Shown here: positions 43,701 through 51,522 of the stretch, one piece after another
Position numbering within the stretch: the stretch's first letter is position 1
Layout: every line of letters starts with the position of its first letter
Assembly (NCBI GenBank): GCA_037954235.1
Contig: JBBMOA010000006.1
Span: 31,391,541-31,455,540, forward strand
Reading direction: 5' to 3'
Source: Aulostomus chinensis
Taxonomy: Eukaryota; Chordata; Actinopteri; Syngnathiformes; Aulostomidae
Length of the DNA stretch: 64,000 bases
Notes under the pieces: generated by a model
Told to the model about the DNA's origin: nothing
Database searches by the model: none
What the model saw: the letters and a program-made list of their open reading frames with translations, nothing else
Program-made: the position numbers and the translations under genes

Positions 43701-46700
43701 CAAGGATAACAATCACTCCAGTGCAACAGTGACTCCACACATCACCATTTTGGCTTCATTCTCATACAGAACACTCTTTAGTCAATGGTTCTCTGTCAAT
43801 GACAATGTTAAAACAGGTGCTGAACCAGGAATACGAAGAGAAGAAGTCCCAGTATGAAAGCTGTGCTGCTGGTCTGGAGAGTAACAGATCCAAACTGGAG
43901 CAGGTACACTTGTAACATCGACGTTATAAGACAGAATGGAGTGCTGATCATCAGTTAGAGTACATGTCCAGTTTCTTTCGTGTCCTCTAAAGCCACATTC
44001 ATTTATTTGACTAAAACCCTGTTTAATTGGTGTTCTTCCCATGTGACCAGGAGGTGAAAGCGATGAGAGAGGAGACAACACAGGAGGAAAACCGATACCA
44101 TCACATCAACTGCATGTCAGAGGTAAGAACAAAGAACCTCACTTGAATCACAAAAGACGTCACTGTTCCGTGAGCCAAACGTGGCAAAATAAGGACTGAA
44201 CAAGCCCAGCGATGTGTAGAGGTGAATACATTGCAGTAGCCTTTGGCAAGTGTCCCACCTTCCACATCCACTTTGACAAGTAGCCTAGATCCCTTCTCTC
44301 TGTCTTCCACAGATCGTTGAGATGCAAATACAGCGAGCAGCTGAGGAGATGAAGGCCTATGTGTCCTCTGATCCCCAAGAGAAGAAGAGGGCCATCAGGT
44401 GAGTACGTGGAGGCAGGCCAGCCAGGTGCTCACACACGAATAACCTTTTATTTACCCCCAAAGAACTCCGATTACACAAATCCCTGCAGATCCTGGAAGA
44501 ATTTTTAGAATTTAAGGCCAGAAAATGTCCTAAAGCCATATTTTAATGAGGTGGGAGGTCTTAAGGTGGCCTGGGTATTTCATGACATACTTTCTTGTTT
44601 ACATTTTGTGCTCATCAGTCATCGCTAACAGAACAAAACTTCTCTGAAGCTAACAGGGTCCCCCATGCCAGTTAGCTTAGCACAATGACTGGTAGTGGGT
44701 GGGAAGTGTTAGCGTAGCTCCGTCTCTGCCTGCATTAATATCAGGAGGGTTGTGTGTAACCTTGGTGATGAATACCAGTTTAACATGAGGAGACGTTGTA
44801 GTGGTAGAATCAGACACGTAACCGGAACTACTTTCCTGACTGGGAGCAGTGATTTGACGCAGCACCTCCAAAGCTCCACTGGAACTTGGGTCAACAGAAC
44901 CAAAGGTTTGTTGAGGACTAGAAGAGCGACTGCTGCTACTGATGATGAGGAGGAGGAGGAGGATTCCTGCTGGACACACCAGCATCCTGGACCTGAGCTA
45001 GCTGATGCTGACACTTCCCACCCACTACCAGCCATTGGGCTAAGCTAACTAGCCTGGACCTGAGCTAGCTGATGCTGACACTTCCCACCCACTACCAGCC
45101 GTTGGGCTAAGCTAACTAGCCTGGACCTAGGCTAAGCTAACAAGCCTGGACATGAGCTATCTGATGCTAACACTTCCCACCCACTACCAGCCATTGGGCT
45201 AAGCTAACTAGCCTGGACCTGGGCTAAGCTAACTAGCCTGAACCTGAGGTAGCTGATGCTAACACTTCCACCCACTACCAGCCATTGGGCTAAGCTAACT
45301 AGCCTGGACCTGAGCTAGCTGATGCTAACACTTCCACCCACTACCAGCCATTGGGCTAAGCTAACTAGCCTGGACCTGAGCTAGCTGATGCTAACACTTC
45401 AACCCACTACCAGCCATTGGGCTAAGCTAACTAGCCTGGACTTGGGCTACGCTAACTAGCCTGGACCTGAGCTATCTGATGCTAACACTTCTCACCCACT
45501 ATCAGCCATTGGGCTAAGCTAACTAGCCTGGACCTGAGCTAGCTGATGCTAACACTTCCCACCCACTACCAGCCATTGGGCCAAGCTAACTAGCCTGGAC
45601 CTGGGCTACGCTAACTAGCCTGGACCTGAGCTAGCTGATGCTAACACTTCCCACCCACTACCAGCCATTGGGCCAAGCTAACCAGCCTGGACCTGAGCTA
45701 GCTGATGCTAACACTTCCCACCCACTACCAGCCATTGGGCCAAGCTAACTAGCCTGGACCTGAGCTAGCTGATGCTAACACTTCCCACCCACTACCAGCC
45801 ATTGGGCCAAGCTAACCAGCCTGGACCTGAGCTAGCTGATGCTAACACTTCCCACCCACTACCAGCCATTGGGCCAAGCTAACTAGCCTGGACCTGAGCT
45901 AGCTGATGCTAACACTTCCCACCCACTACCAGCCATTGGGCCAAGCTAACTAGCCTGGACCTGAGCTAGCTGATGCTAACACTTCCCACCCACTACCAGC
46001 CATTGGGCCAAGCTAACCAGCCTGGACCTGAGCTAGCTGATGCTAACACTTCCCACCCACTACCAGCCATTGGGCCAAGCTAACCAGCCTGGACCTGGAC
46101 ACTTTGACTAACTTCAACCCATATGCAGCTAAATGAGAAAATGTGTATTGCGGTGAAATGGGCATCAAATTTTCTCTGTTGAGGTCTTACGCTCAGTTTG
46201 GTTTCACAAATTGTGCAGCAATGCTGATTCAACCCAGGCTGTTAAGCTGCTGAGGTTTTATTATTTCATCAGGTACACAGAGTTATCAGGAACCTGTTAG
46301 CACGCCTGCACCAGTCAGGATGGGCTGATAAACCAGGCCTCAACTGTCGGTGAGCCCAGCATGTGAAACCGCCTCTGTCTGAATCATATCCTTCTGTTTT
46401 TGTAGGGAGGTGTACATGAAGAACATTGCAGAACAGGAGTTACTGGGCAAGGTGAGCAAAATACTGAGTTTGATATTGACCTCCACCACAGACGTCATGT
46501 TTTCACAGCCGTTTGTTTGGTAGCAGGATTATGCAAAAACCTTCTGGCTGATTTGCACCAAACTTGGTGAGGATGTGCAGTACGGGCCAAGAAAGAACCC
46601 ATAAAAACACCAGCCTGCTGCTGGGTTCCTGGCTGGTGGCCTAGACCACAGACTCTACCCATCTGGTCCTGGTCATGTGCTGCCATGAGTGGAACCTCTG

Positions 46701-48275
46701 TGGTGTCACCAGTCCAGCCTTCTCAGGCCCCTGGTAGGACTCTTGATATCAGACTCTTCTTCTACCTGGAGGGGGTTCCTGGCCTTCAGGGGCTCATCCC
46801 CCCATGCTGGTTCCTCCTCCTCCTCAGGTTCCTGCTGCTTGAGGTTTTCACTCAGCAGTTCATCTTTGGGGCCATCTTCCTGTTGTCGTCCTGGATCTTG
46901 GTGATCTGGTCCTGGTCAGTGACTCTAACCCTCACAAAGTCCTGGGTCTCCCTCTCTCCTCTTAGTGTCCAGTCTCAGGGTCTTGGGGTGGAACCCTCCC
47001 TGCAGGGTGAGGAACTTCCTGGTCCTGGTATCAGGTGCCTCCACCTCCTCCTTTGGCAGCTGATTATCTCAGCAGGGGATCTGGTGGCTGGCAGGGCTTC
47101 GTGCTGGTGGCCGGGACCCAGTTCCTCCCACTGAGCGGACCTCTCAGGATCTCCTGACTCTATGGAGGTGTTTGGCTGTGGCCGACCTCCTTCAGCCTCC
47201 TCACGGGCCCTCTTGCCTGGGGGACCTCAAGGTTCTTGTAGCCGTCCTGAACACCTGCTGCCTTCTGGTAGTTCAGCCTGTTGATTTTGATCATCTTCCC
47301 TCTCTTCGGTACCGTCCAACCTCACTGATCCAATTTGAATCCGATTCTGGTGTCGCTGCTGTAGATCTTGGTGATGTGGATCCGTGAGTCCATGTCTTGC
47401 TCATTCCTGCCTACAGCTGGATCTCATCATGTAGAGGAGGAGACTGGTGGTGGATCCACTTCAGAACCAGATCCGTGCCAGTCCTAGTGGTGATGCGGCT
47501 GAGGGGTTCAGGTCTATGCAGAGCAGCAGGGATGGTGCATCACCTTGGTATGTAACACCTGAGGCTCACCTGAGCAGCCTGGAGTGGTTCCCCAGAGTTG
47601 TTCTCCTGAGCTTCCTGAGTTCTCGATGAAGGTTCTCAGTGTTCTGCCGATGTTGGACGTTTCCCAGCTCTCCAGTATCCATATGAGTGCCGCTCAGGCA
47701 CACTGAGGCTCTGGTCCATCCAGGTGGTGTCAGGTGGGTCTGCCTGGTCCTGCAGTCTATCCACCAGTCGCTGGTGCTGGGTTCCTCTGGTACTGCTACC
47801 AGTTCTTTTCTGGGTCCTGCTCATGTATTGGACCATGTTCCTGTTCACCTTAGCTGCTGTGGAGCCGGGTTACTGGCTGGCAGCTGGAGGGATCAAACCC
47901 GTCTGGGGTCCTTCATGATCAGGACTGCCCTCCTTGAGTCCACTGTCCTGGGTGGGTCCCGGACACCAGCAGCCGGTCCAGTGGTGCTGCCGGGGTCACG
48001 GAGGTCAAGTTATATTTTTAATTATTTTCTCTATTCTATGTTGTCATACTGGAGTGTCTTTTCTCCGCCCTCTGGTTCTGTGTGGATTCCAGAAGTTACG
48101 TGAGAAACAGAAGTTGGTGAGGGAGAACCACAGCACCAACATGGAGCAGATGAAGATGTGGCGCGATCTGGAGCAGCTGATGGAGTGCAAGCAGCAGTGC
48201 TTCATCAGAGCTCAGAGCGAGGCCTCCATCGGTCAGGTCATCCAGGATGGAGGCAAGGACATGCTGGTGCTGTGA
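29811..48275 (+). CDS. ift81: ift81, intraflagellar transport protein 81 (complete, 18 coding exons)
   Basis: IFT81 is a core subunit of the IFT-B1 complex. With IFT74 it binds tubulin through its N-terminal calponin-homology-like domain and carries it into cilia. Coding exons: 29811-29954, 30035-30138, 30232-30412, 30508-30597, 31354-31419, 31620-31730, 32358-32442, 33387-33550, 33636-33731, 34901-35047, 40807-40956, 42006-42134, 43012-43101, 43817-43903, 44051-44122, 44313-44398, 46406-46451, 48093-48275. All junctions are GT-AG and in phase, giving 676 codons plus stop, exactly the human length. Start MSEQLKFIVERLNKDPFKKN and end SIGQVIQDGGKDMLVL match the family. Residues 1-about 125 form the CH-like domain; the rest is coiled coil (for example KLRSKGTVYKKKR, LQRTEEILKQQQ). 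Introns are mostly short except intron 10 (5.8 kb). The gene looks intact. Confidence 0.99.
30035..30138 (+). CDS. ift81: ift81 coding exon 2
   Basis: Encodes QAVDLREELPEQTLRRT and LGMLKYKPP, CH-like domain. Acceptor gtgtccag|CAAGCG, donor GACGT|GTGAGT. Confidence 0.97.
30232..30412 (+). CDS. ift81: ift81 coding exon 3
   Basis: Encodes FRQGLVMGSKPVVHPILHWL then KKRAYLARFLVKLEVPADFL, the most conserved part of the CH-like domain. Donor CACCAG|GTTCCT is a weaker but valid GT donor. Confidence 0.98.
30508..30597 (+). CDS. ift81: ift81 coding exon 4
   Basis: 30 codons, YEELVEGFKTNHKECEQLRM then SGFSTAEIRR. Acceptor tttccag|TATGAA, donor AGACGG|GTAAAC. Confidence 0.98.
31354..31419 (+). CDS. ift81: ift81 coding exon 5
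   Basis: 22 codons, DISAMEEEKDQLIKRVERLK KR; the coiled coil begins here. Acceptor taacag|GACATC, donor AAGAGG|GTGAGT. Confidence 0.98.
31620..31730 (+). CDS. ift81: ift81 coding exon 6
   Basis: 37 codons, VESVSNHQRMLEQARQLRVE to KQEQKNQ. Acceptor cccctag|GTGGAG, donor AATCAA|GTAAAT. Confidence 0.98.
31889..31960. repeat. perfect 32-bp inverted repeat around an 8-nt loop
   Basis: Arms 31889-31920 and 31929-31960 are exact reverse complements (GT-rich against CA-rich, including a GCG interruption matched on both sides), loop tgtgtata. In ift81 intron 6. Confidence 0.95.
32358..32442 (+). CDS. ift81: ift81 coding exon 7
   Basis: Encodes LFQAEQRLQRAQQQLKDMRQ AAADADPE, coiled coil. Acceptor tgctcag|CTGTTC, donor GAGA|GTGAGT. 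Confidence 0.98.
33132..33250 (+). repeat. first copy of a duplicated 120-bp segment
   Basis: From tcaaacatgcaacaccatct to gctctttagtcaaag. It recurs at 35561-35686 with almost no change apart from a short replaced patch in the middle. Confidence 0.9.
33387..33550 (+). CDS. ift81: ift81 coding exon 8
   Basis: Encodes FMRRLEEEIKINSYMVSEKL and LQKVASEPAMGRADLQELDD K. Acceptor gtttcag|GCTTCA, donor GACAAG|GTCAGG. Confidence 0.98.
33636..33731 (+). CDS. ift81: ift81 coding exon 9
   Basis: 32 codons, IKDVDYQINHLIERKMMRND to LFRQQ. Acceptor gtttcag|ATTAAA, donor CAACAG|GTGCTG. Confidence 0.98.
34901..35047 (+). CDS. ift81: ift81 coding exon 10
   Basis: 49 codons, SSIIIRRKEAKAEELQEARE to DGEEVVRGDE. 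Acceptor aatcgcag|TCCTCC, donor GATGAG|GTACGC. Confidence 0.98.
35561..35686 (+). repeat. second copy of the duplicated segment
   Basis: Direct repeat of 33132-33250, 2.4 kb away, in a different ift81 intron. The patch after 'tgactgaaaatc' differs (ctgagggta versus gctgcactgaggt). Confidence 0.9.
35756..35792. repeat. (TG)n plus G run
   Basis: About 12 TG units followed directly by about 10 Gs. Confidence 0.9.
36387..37611 (-). mobile_element. non-autonomous hAT transposon with 8-bp target duplication
   Basis: Ends are TAGAGCTGGG at 36387 and, inverted, TAGAGGAGGG ending at 37611. Flanks gtgcagac (36379-36386) and gtgcagat (37612-37619) agree at 7 of 8 positions, the 8-bp duplication typical of hAT. 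Subterminal regions are rich in atcgat/cgatac motifs, as in fish hAT elements. Inside, on the minus strand, is a BED zinc-finger transposase fragment (see 36827-37261). The catalytic C-terminal part is deleted, so the copy cannot move itself. Confidence 0.85.
36827..37261 (-). pseudogene. hAT (ZBED-like) transposase, N-terminal fragment
   Basis: About 145 codons: CKMCKVEVKYNGNTTNLWSH followed by RHHPE gives the C-x2-C and H-x4-H of a BED finger. It then continues to ERVAIAGDSWTSRAT, matching the 'DGWTSRAT' motif that carries the first catalytic Asp in this family. The frame stops immediately afterwards, where the rest of the RNase-H-like domain and the dimerisation domain should follow. The fragment could begin somewhat upstream of its first Met. 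Confidence 0.8.
38628..38656. repeat. (CA)n microsatellite
   Basis: About 14 CA units in ift81 intron 10. Confidence 0.9.
40022..40425. mobile_element. hAT-type MITE, 404 bp, perfect 8-bp target duplication
   Basis: Terminal inverted repeats CAGTGGTTCTCAAA (40022-40035) and, at the right, TTTGAGAAACGCTG (to 40425). They are flanked by identical CTTTAGAG at 40014-40021 and 40426-40433. The TIR sequence is that of hAT/Charlie-type elements. No coding capacity. An internal inverted repeat (gacgtccaaacatt / atgtttggacgtc) is also present. Confidence 0.9.
40719..40754. repeat. (TG)n microsatellite before ift81 exon 11
   Basis: About 17 TG units ending 52 nt before the exon 11 acceptor, in the branch-point neighbourhood. 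Confidence 0.95.
40807..40956 (+). CDS. ift81: ift81 coding exon 11
   Basis: 50 codons, LKRLVMKLRSKGTVYKKKRQ to LQRTEEILKQQQEAVQLKL. Acceptor ccttgcag|CTAAAA, donor AAACTT|GTAATT. A TG microsatellite lies about 52 nt before the acceptor. Confidence 0.98.
41590..41800 (-). pseudogene. Glu-rich open stretch, origin unknown
   Basis: Minus-strand frame reads AAEDPESSSHEEKPEEEEPK then GEQAEEEPIKEEQAGLNSGR and stops. Composition resembles an acidic coding repeat, but no splice sites or known family are visible. It could be a processed pseudogene remnant or a simple GAGGAA-type repeat. Confidence 0.25.
42006..42134 (+). CDS. ift81: ift81 coding exon 12
   Basis: 43 codons, QTMEAEKGVSGYSNTQEELE to LDDMSGM. 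Acceptor tttcaag|CAAACT, donor GGAATG|GTGACT. Confidence 0.98.
42241..42645 (+). mobile_element. tRNA-derived SINE-like copy 3 (forward)
   Basis: Starts ggcggcccggtggagcagtg (box A-like), then gcaagaaggttgtgggtgga (degenerate box B) and the shared body, ending in (GGAT)n at 42580-42645. This copy shows the family's orientation most clearly. Lies in ift81 intron 12. Confidence 0.8.
43012..43101 (+). CDS. ift81: ift81 coding exon 13
   Basis: 30 codons, VKKLNSMIVEKKSALAPIIK to LRSLRQQCQ. Acceptor tttacag|GTGAAG, donor TGTCAG|GTGAGC. Confidence 0.98.
43817..43903 (+). CDS. ift81: ift81 coding exon 14
   Basis: 29 codons, VLNQEYEEKKSQYESCAAGL ESNRSKLEQ. Acceptor taaaacag|GTGCTG, donor GAGCAG|GTACAC. 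Confidence 0.98.
44051..44122 (+). CDS. ift81: ift81 coding exon 15
   Basis: 24 codons, EVKAMREETTQEENRYHHIN CMSE. Acceptor gtgaccag|GAGGTG, donor TCAGAG|GTAAGA. Confidence 0.98.
44313..44398 (+). CDS. ift81: ift81 coding exon 16
   Basis: Encodes IVEMQIQRAAEEMKAYVSSD PQEKKRAI plus two bases. Acceptor cttccacag|ATCGTT, donor ATCAG|GTGAGT. The intron that follows carries the TIR element and satellite at 44668-46097. Confidence 0.98.
44668..45057 (+). mobile_element. TIR element, copy C
   Basis: Same ends and interior as copy A at 13315-13704, including gaggaggaggaggaggattc near 44946. Only scattered substitutions separate the two. In ift81 intron 16. Confidence 0.85.
44990..46097 (+). repeat. 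67-bp satellite, about 16 units
   Basis: Units of the right-end sequence (cctggacctgagctagctga, tgctaacacttcccacccac, taccagccattgggccaagc, taac). Some short units (cctggacctgggctaagcta + actag) are interspersed near the left. The right half is the most uniform. Confidence 0.92.
46406..46451 (+). CDS. ift81: ift81 coding exon 17 (46 nt)
   Basis: Short exon, REVYMKNIAEQELLGK across the junction. Acceptor tttttgtag|GGAGGT, donor GGCAAG|GTGAGC. Confidence 0.97.
46480..47950 (-). mobile_element. probable decayed transposable element, unclassified
   Basis: The left part contains a widespread motif (gatttgcaccaaacttggtg, gggccaagaaagaacccat). On the minus strand several coding-like patches follow without a continuous frame (DSRIHITKIYSSDTRIGFKL; KRGKMIKINRLNYQKAAGV). 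I cannot place it in a family. It fills most of ift81 intron 17. Confidence 0.35.
48093..48275 (+). CDS. ift81: ift81 coding exon 18 with stop
   Basis: 60 codons and TGA: KLREKQKLVRENHSTNMEQM, KMWRDLEQLMECKQQCF, ending GGKDMLVL. Acceptor gattccag|AAGTTA. The 3' UTR follows. Confidence 0.98.
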   Translation, partial: KLREKQKLVRENHSTNMEQMKMWRDLEQLMECKQQCFIRAQSEASIGQVIQDGGKDMLVL

Positions 48276-48580
48276 GGAGAAGGAGGAGGAGACAACGGAG
48301 GCGGGCGACTCCACGCCTTCCTGTAGTATTTCTAGTGTCTGAGTCGACGCGAATGACCCCTGCTTCATTGTTGCAGCTGGTGGGAGGAGCCTAGCAGAGG
48401 TGCTGGGATCATCCACCTGTAGCGAGAGCAACGCTGCACCTTCTGGAAAAATATCTAATTGTGATTATTTAGACTGAACATGTGACATGATTCATGGTTT
48501 TAGAGGGAATGTTGGCCTTGTTATTCTCTTCTAGATGAAGATCATTAAAATGACGATGATTTTTTGGGGAATTCGTTTCA
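48276..48580 (+). other. ift81: ift81 3' UTR with poly(A) signal
   Basis: An ATTAAA hexamer at 48544-48549, 269 nt after the stop, is the best poly(A) signal. The cleavage site is probably 10-30 nt later. Confidence 0.6.
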
Positions 48581-49534
48581 TACATGTTCTCTTAAGTCTG
48601 TAGAGGATGAATTTGCAGCACTAGAACATGGATTTGACCCATAATGAGCAAATATGCATACTGTGACTTTACAACTAATCATGCAGCTGTCATGAGGCAG
48701 CTTGTCCTGCTCTGTGAACGCCTCTTCAGGAGGACAGTTGACAAAGCGACAGCAGCAACGGGACTCTGCTGCTGTGGAGGCTCTGCCTGCCTTGCTTTGA
48801 TGCATCAGACATTTTGTTCTACTTGTTTTTGTTCTATGTTCTACCATTTCTCTACAATAGATCTGTATTTCAAGAATTTTTAAAAATACATGCTTGTATG
48901 TTGTATATATATCTGTTTCTATTGAACGTGTGTAATTAACTACATGTATGTGATCTGGAACCAACTGAGACATCCTTTAATGTATAAAAATGTTCTCTAA
49001 AGGGAATTCTTTATCGAGATCATGATAATGTTTGATGCTACAATACAACATTAAGTATATTTTCATGTCAGTCCAGTTTGAAGCACGCTTGAGGGACAGC
49101 ACTAATTTCTCTTCCTGCACCAAACACGATGACATTTTTAGCAACTGAGCTAACTGTTTGCAATGCTGGGAGCACTTAGAGCTGCCGGAGGCTTCATGTT
49201 CCCTCAGATGTCTTCGTGGGTGGTGCAGGCCCCTCCCTCTAATCTGGTGTTGACAGCTCATGTTAGTGCGTCTCCAGCCAAACAGATCAAGTGCACATAG
49301 TTGGAGGCAGCTTGATGTACAACTGGGCAGGAGTACAGCGCCTTCAGCTTCTTGGGCTCTTATTAAGACGTGTTAACAGATGATGCACGTCAGCCTTATA
49401 AAATATCCGATAATGACCCCCCCACCAAGGACGGGGGGGGGGGGCAGGGCCAGCCTGGTGCCTTCTCCTCTTTATATATGATGGTTTGTCCCATCGATCC
49501 TCTGCCTCCTCCAGCGGCCGGCTGGTTGGTAAAT

Positions 49535-49765
49535 GGGTGGACAACCAGTGGCTCTCCCAGCCACGCCTACGGTCAATTTAGAGTCTGGATTAACCTGGTC
49601 CCTCTTGATGTCTTTGGACTGTGGAGGAAGCTGGAGTACCAGAGAGAACCCAGCAGGAACAGGGAGAACATGGAGACTCACACAGAAAGACCCCGTGCTG
49701 CAGCCGGGGCCCCACCCACAACCTTCTTGCTGGGGGCCACAGTGAGGACCACTGCTTTACCAGAC
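49535..49765 (-). mobile_element. tRNA-derived SINE-like copy 4, tail-less
   Basis: Same body and head as copies 1-3 but without the tgggataggctcc segment and GGAT tail, so truncated at its 3' end. Confidence 0.7.
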
Positions 49766-50574
49766 CACCAGTTATGCTGTATTAAAAAAAAAACTTTCTA
49801 GAGAAGGTAGCAGGTCAACCGTGGAGGTCACATTGATGTATTGTCCATTTGCCTGAAATCTGACCCTAACCAGAATATTGATTTGAGTCATAAATCTCTA
49901 ATAAATGTCGTATTCTGGTTCAGCATCTATTCACATGTTGAAAGGGAACGAGTGAACAAAGCTCTGACATTCATGTCCGTCACAGCTCTGGAGCAACATC
50001 TAACTACTTCTGCCCACTTGAGAATTGATCAGAATGTAAAAAAAAAGAAAAAGAAAGGAAATGTCCAGAGTAAAATTGGACACATTTGGAGACTCTTGTA
50101 GACCAGAGCTGCGGGGTCTGGATGTTTGAGACTGTACTTTGAAAATACTTAAAAGGTGCTTCAATCTGTCCAACGTCTGGGGTTTGCAATCTTGTGCTTC
50201 AGTGCACTGAACCGCGCTCAGACCCTCCGTCCATAACCAGTGACTACTTTCTTTAGATGAGGATGTAAGTAAATCAAAATAATAAATCAAATGTCTTTCA
50301 GTTTATTGCATTGTTGTGGTCTGTAGCCGACATCGCTAAAGCCACCGTGTGAACCTGAGTCTGAGCGCACACTTCAGGAATCCTGTAGGTTTGGAAGTGG
50401 CTGCGCTTCACTTTGGGACAGACAAACACAGATGTGTACCAGGAGCTCCGCCTTGAATTAGTGTCTCCTGAAACTGGACCAGAGTCCCTGTTCTGGCTCC
50501 ACCTCTGACCATCACCAAGCAGACAGAAAACCACTCAGTTGTTACCCTAAACCAAGACTCGACCCAGGTACCAG

Positions 50575-50820
50575 TCAGGAAAGTAGTTCCGGCTACGTGT
50601 CTGATTCTACCACTACAACGTCTCCTCATGTTAAACTGGTATTCATCACCAAGGTTACACACAACCCTCCTGATATTAATGCAGGCAGAGACGCAGCTAC
50701 GCTAACACTTCCCACCCACTACCAGTCATTGTGCTAAGCTAACACTTCCCACCCACTACCAGTCATTGTGCTAAGCTAACACTTCCCACCCACTACCAGT
50801 CACTGTGCTAAGCTAAGTAG
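50575..50820 (-). mobile_element. TIR element, copy D (partial, reverse) with three tandem terminal units
   Basis: Reverse complement of 13315-13490 (cagtcaggaaagtagttccg, tcatcaccaaggttacacac). It ends in three tandem copies of ctaacacttcccacccacta + ccagtcattgtgctaag, period 41. Lies 0.6 kb before the atp2a2 start codon. Confidence 0.85.
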
Positions 50821-51404
50821 CCTGGGTCTCCCTGGAGGAGACGCAAAGATGCCTAGTCTCTGAAAACAGGTCAGCAGTGGTTGACATCCTCTGACATCAC
50901 ACGTCATCAAAACTACCGCCCACGTGACGCCATTGGTCACTTTGAAATTCTTAATTTCATATTTGGGTGGAGAACCGCTCCCCTTTCTCCGCCCCACACG
51001 CGTCCTCCTCGGGTTCTCAGGTTCTTCTGCGTCCCGTTCGATGTTTGTGGCGCGCTCCCGCTGACTCGAGCGCGCTCTCGCTCCTCGTCCAATCACGTGA
51101 GTCCACACACGGCGCAGGAAGCGCGGCGGCGGCGGAGCTTTGATAAAACCGGTCTGCGAGCGCCGTGCGAGGCCACAGAGAGCTTCGCCCCGGTCAGGCA
51201 CAGCTCAGGACCACACTGGCGATGCGAGCGCGGTCCCCGCCTCAGGACACGGCCGCGAACACTCTCCCTCCGCTTGAGGACGCGAGCGGACGCTCCGACT
51301 AGTCTCCGCGCCGACGAGCACCGACACCCGCGCCCGCAGCCCCGCAGCGCGCCAGACCAAAGCAGTTCCTCGGTAGAAGGCACCGCGACCGGCGGAGAGC
51401 CGCC
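50821..51404 (+). promoter_or_regulatory. atp2a2: atp2a2 promoter and 5' UTR
   Basis: CpG-rich from about 50990 onwards, no TATA box seen. A tccaatcacgtgag stretch (about 51089-51102) combines a CCAAT box with a CACGTG E-box. The leader before the start codon is very GC-rich. Transcription start not determined. Confidence 0.6.
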
Positions 51405-51522
51405 ATGGAGAGCGCCCACACCCGCAGCGTGGAGGAGGTGTACGCGCACTTCTGCGTCAACGAGAGCACGGGGCTGTCGCTGGACGAGGCCCGGCGGCAG
51501 CGGGAGAAGTGGGGCCTGAACG
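51405..51522 (+). CDS. atp2a2: atp2a2 coding exon 1
   Basis: 39 codons, MESAHTRSVEEVYAHFCVNE to REKWGLN, cytosolic N-terminus. Donor GAACG|GTACGA. The start is fixed by the conserved ME.AHT motif. Confidence 0.97.

Larger units (their letters stand above)
48581..50820. other. ift81-atp2a2 intergenic region
   Basis: No gene seen. Contains a SINE (49535-49765), a G run near 49434-49443 and a reverse TIR-element fragment (50575-50820). Confidence 0.7.
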
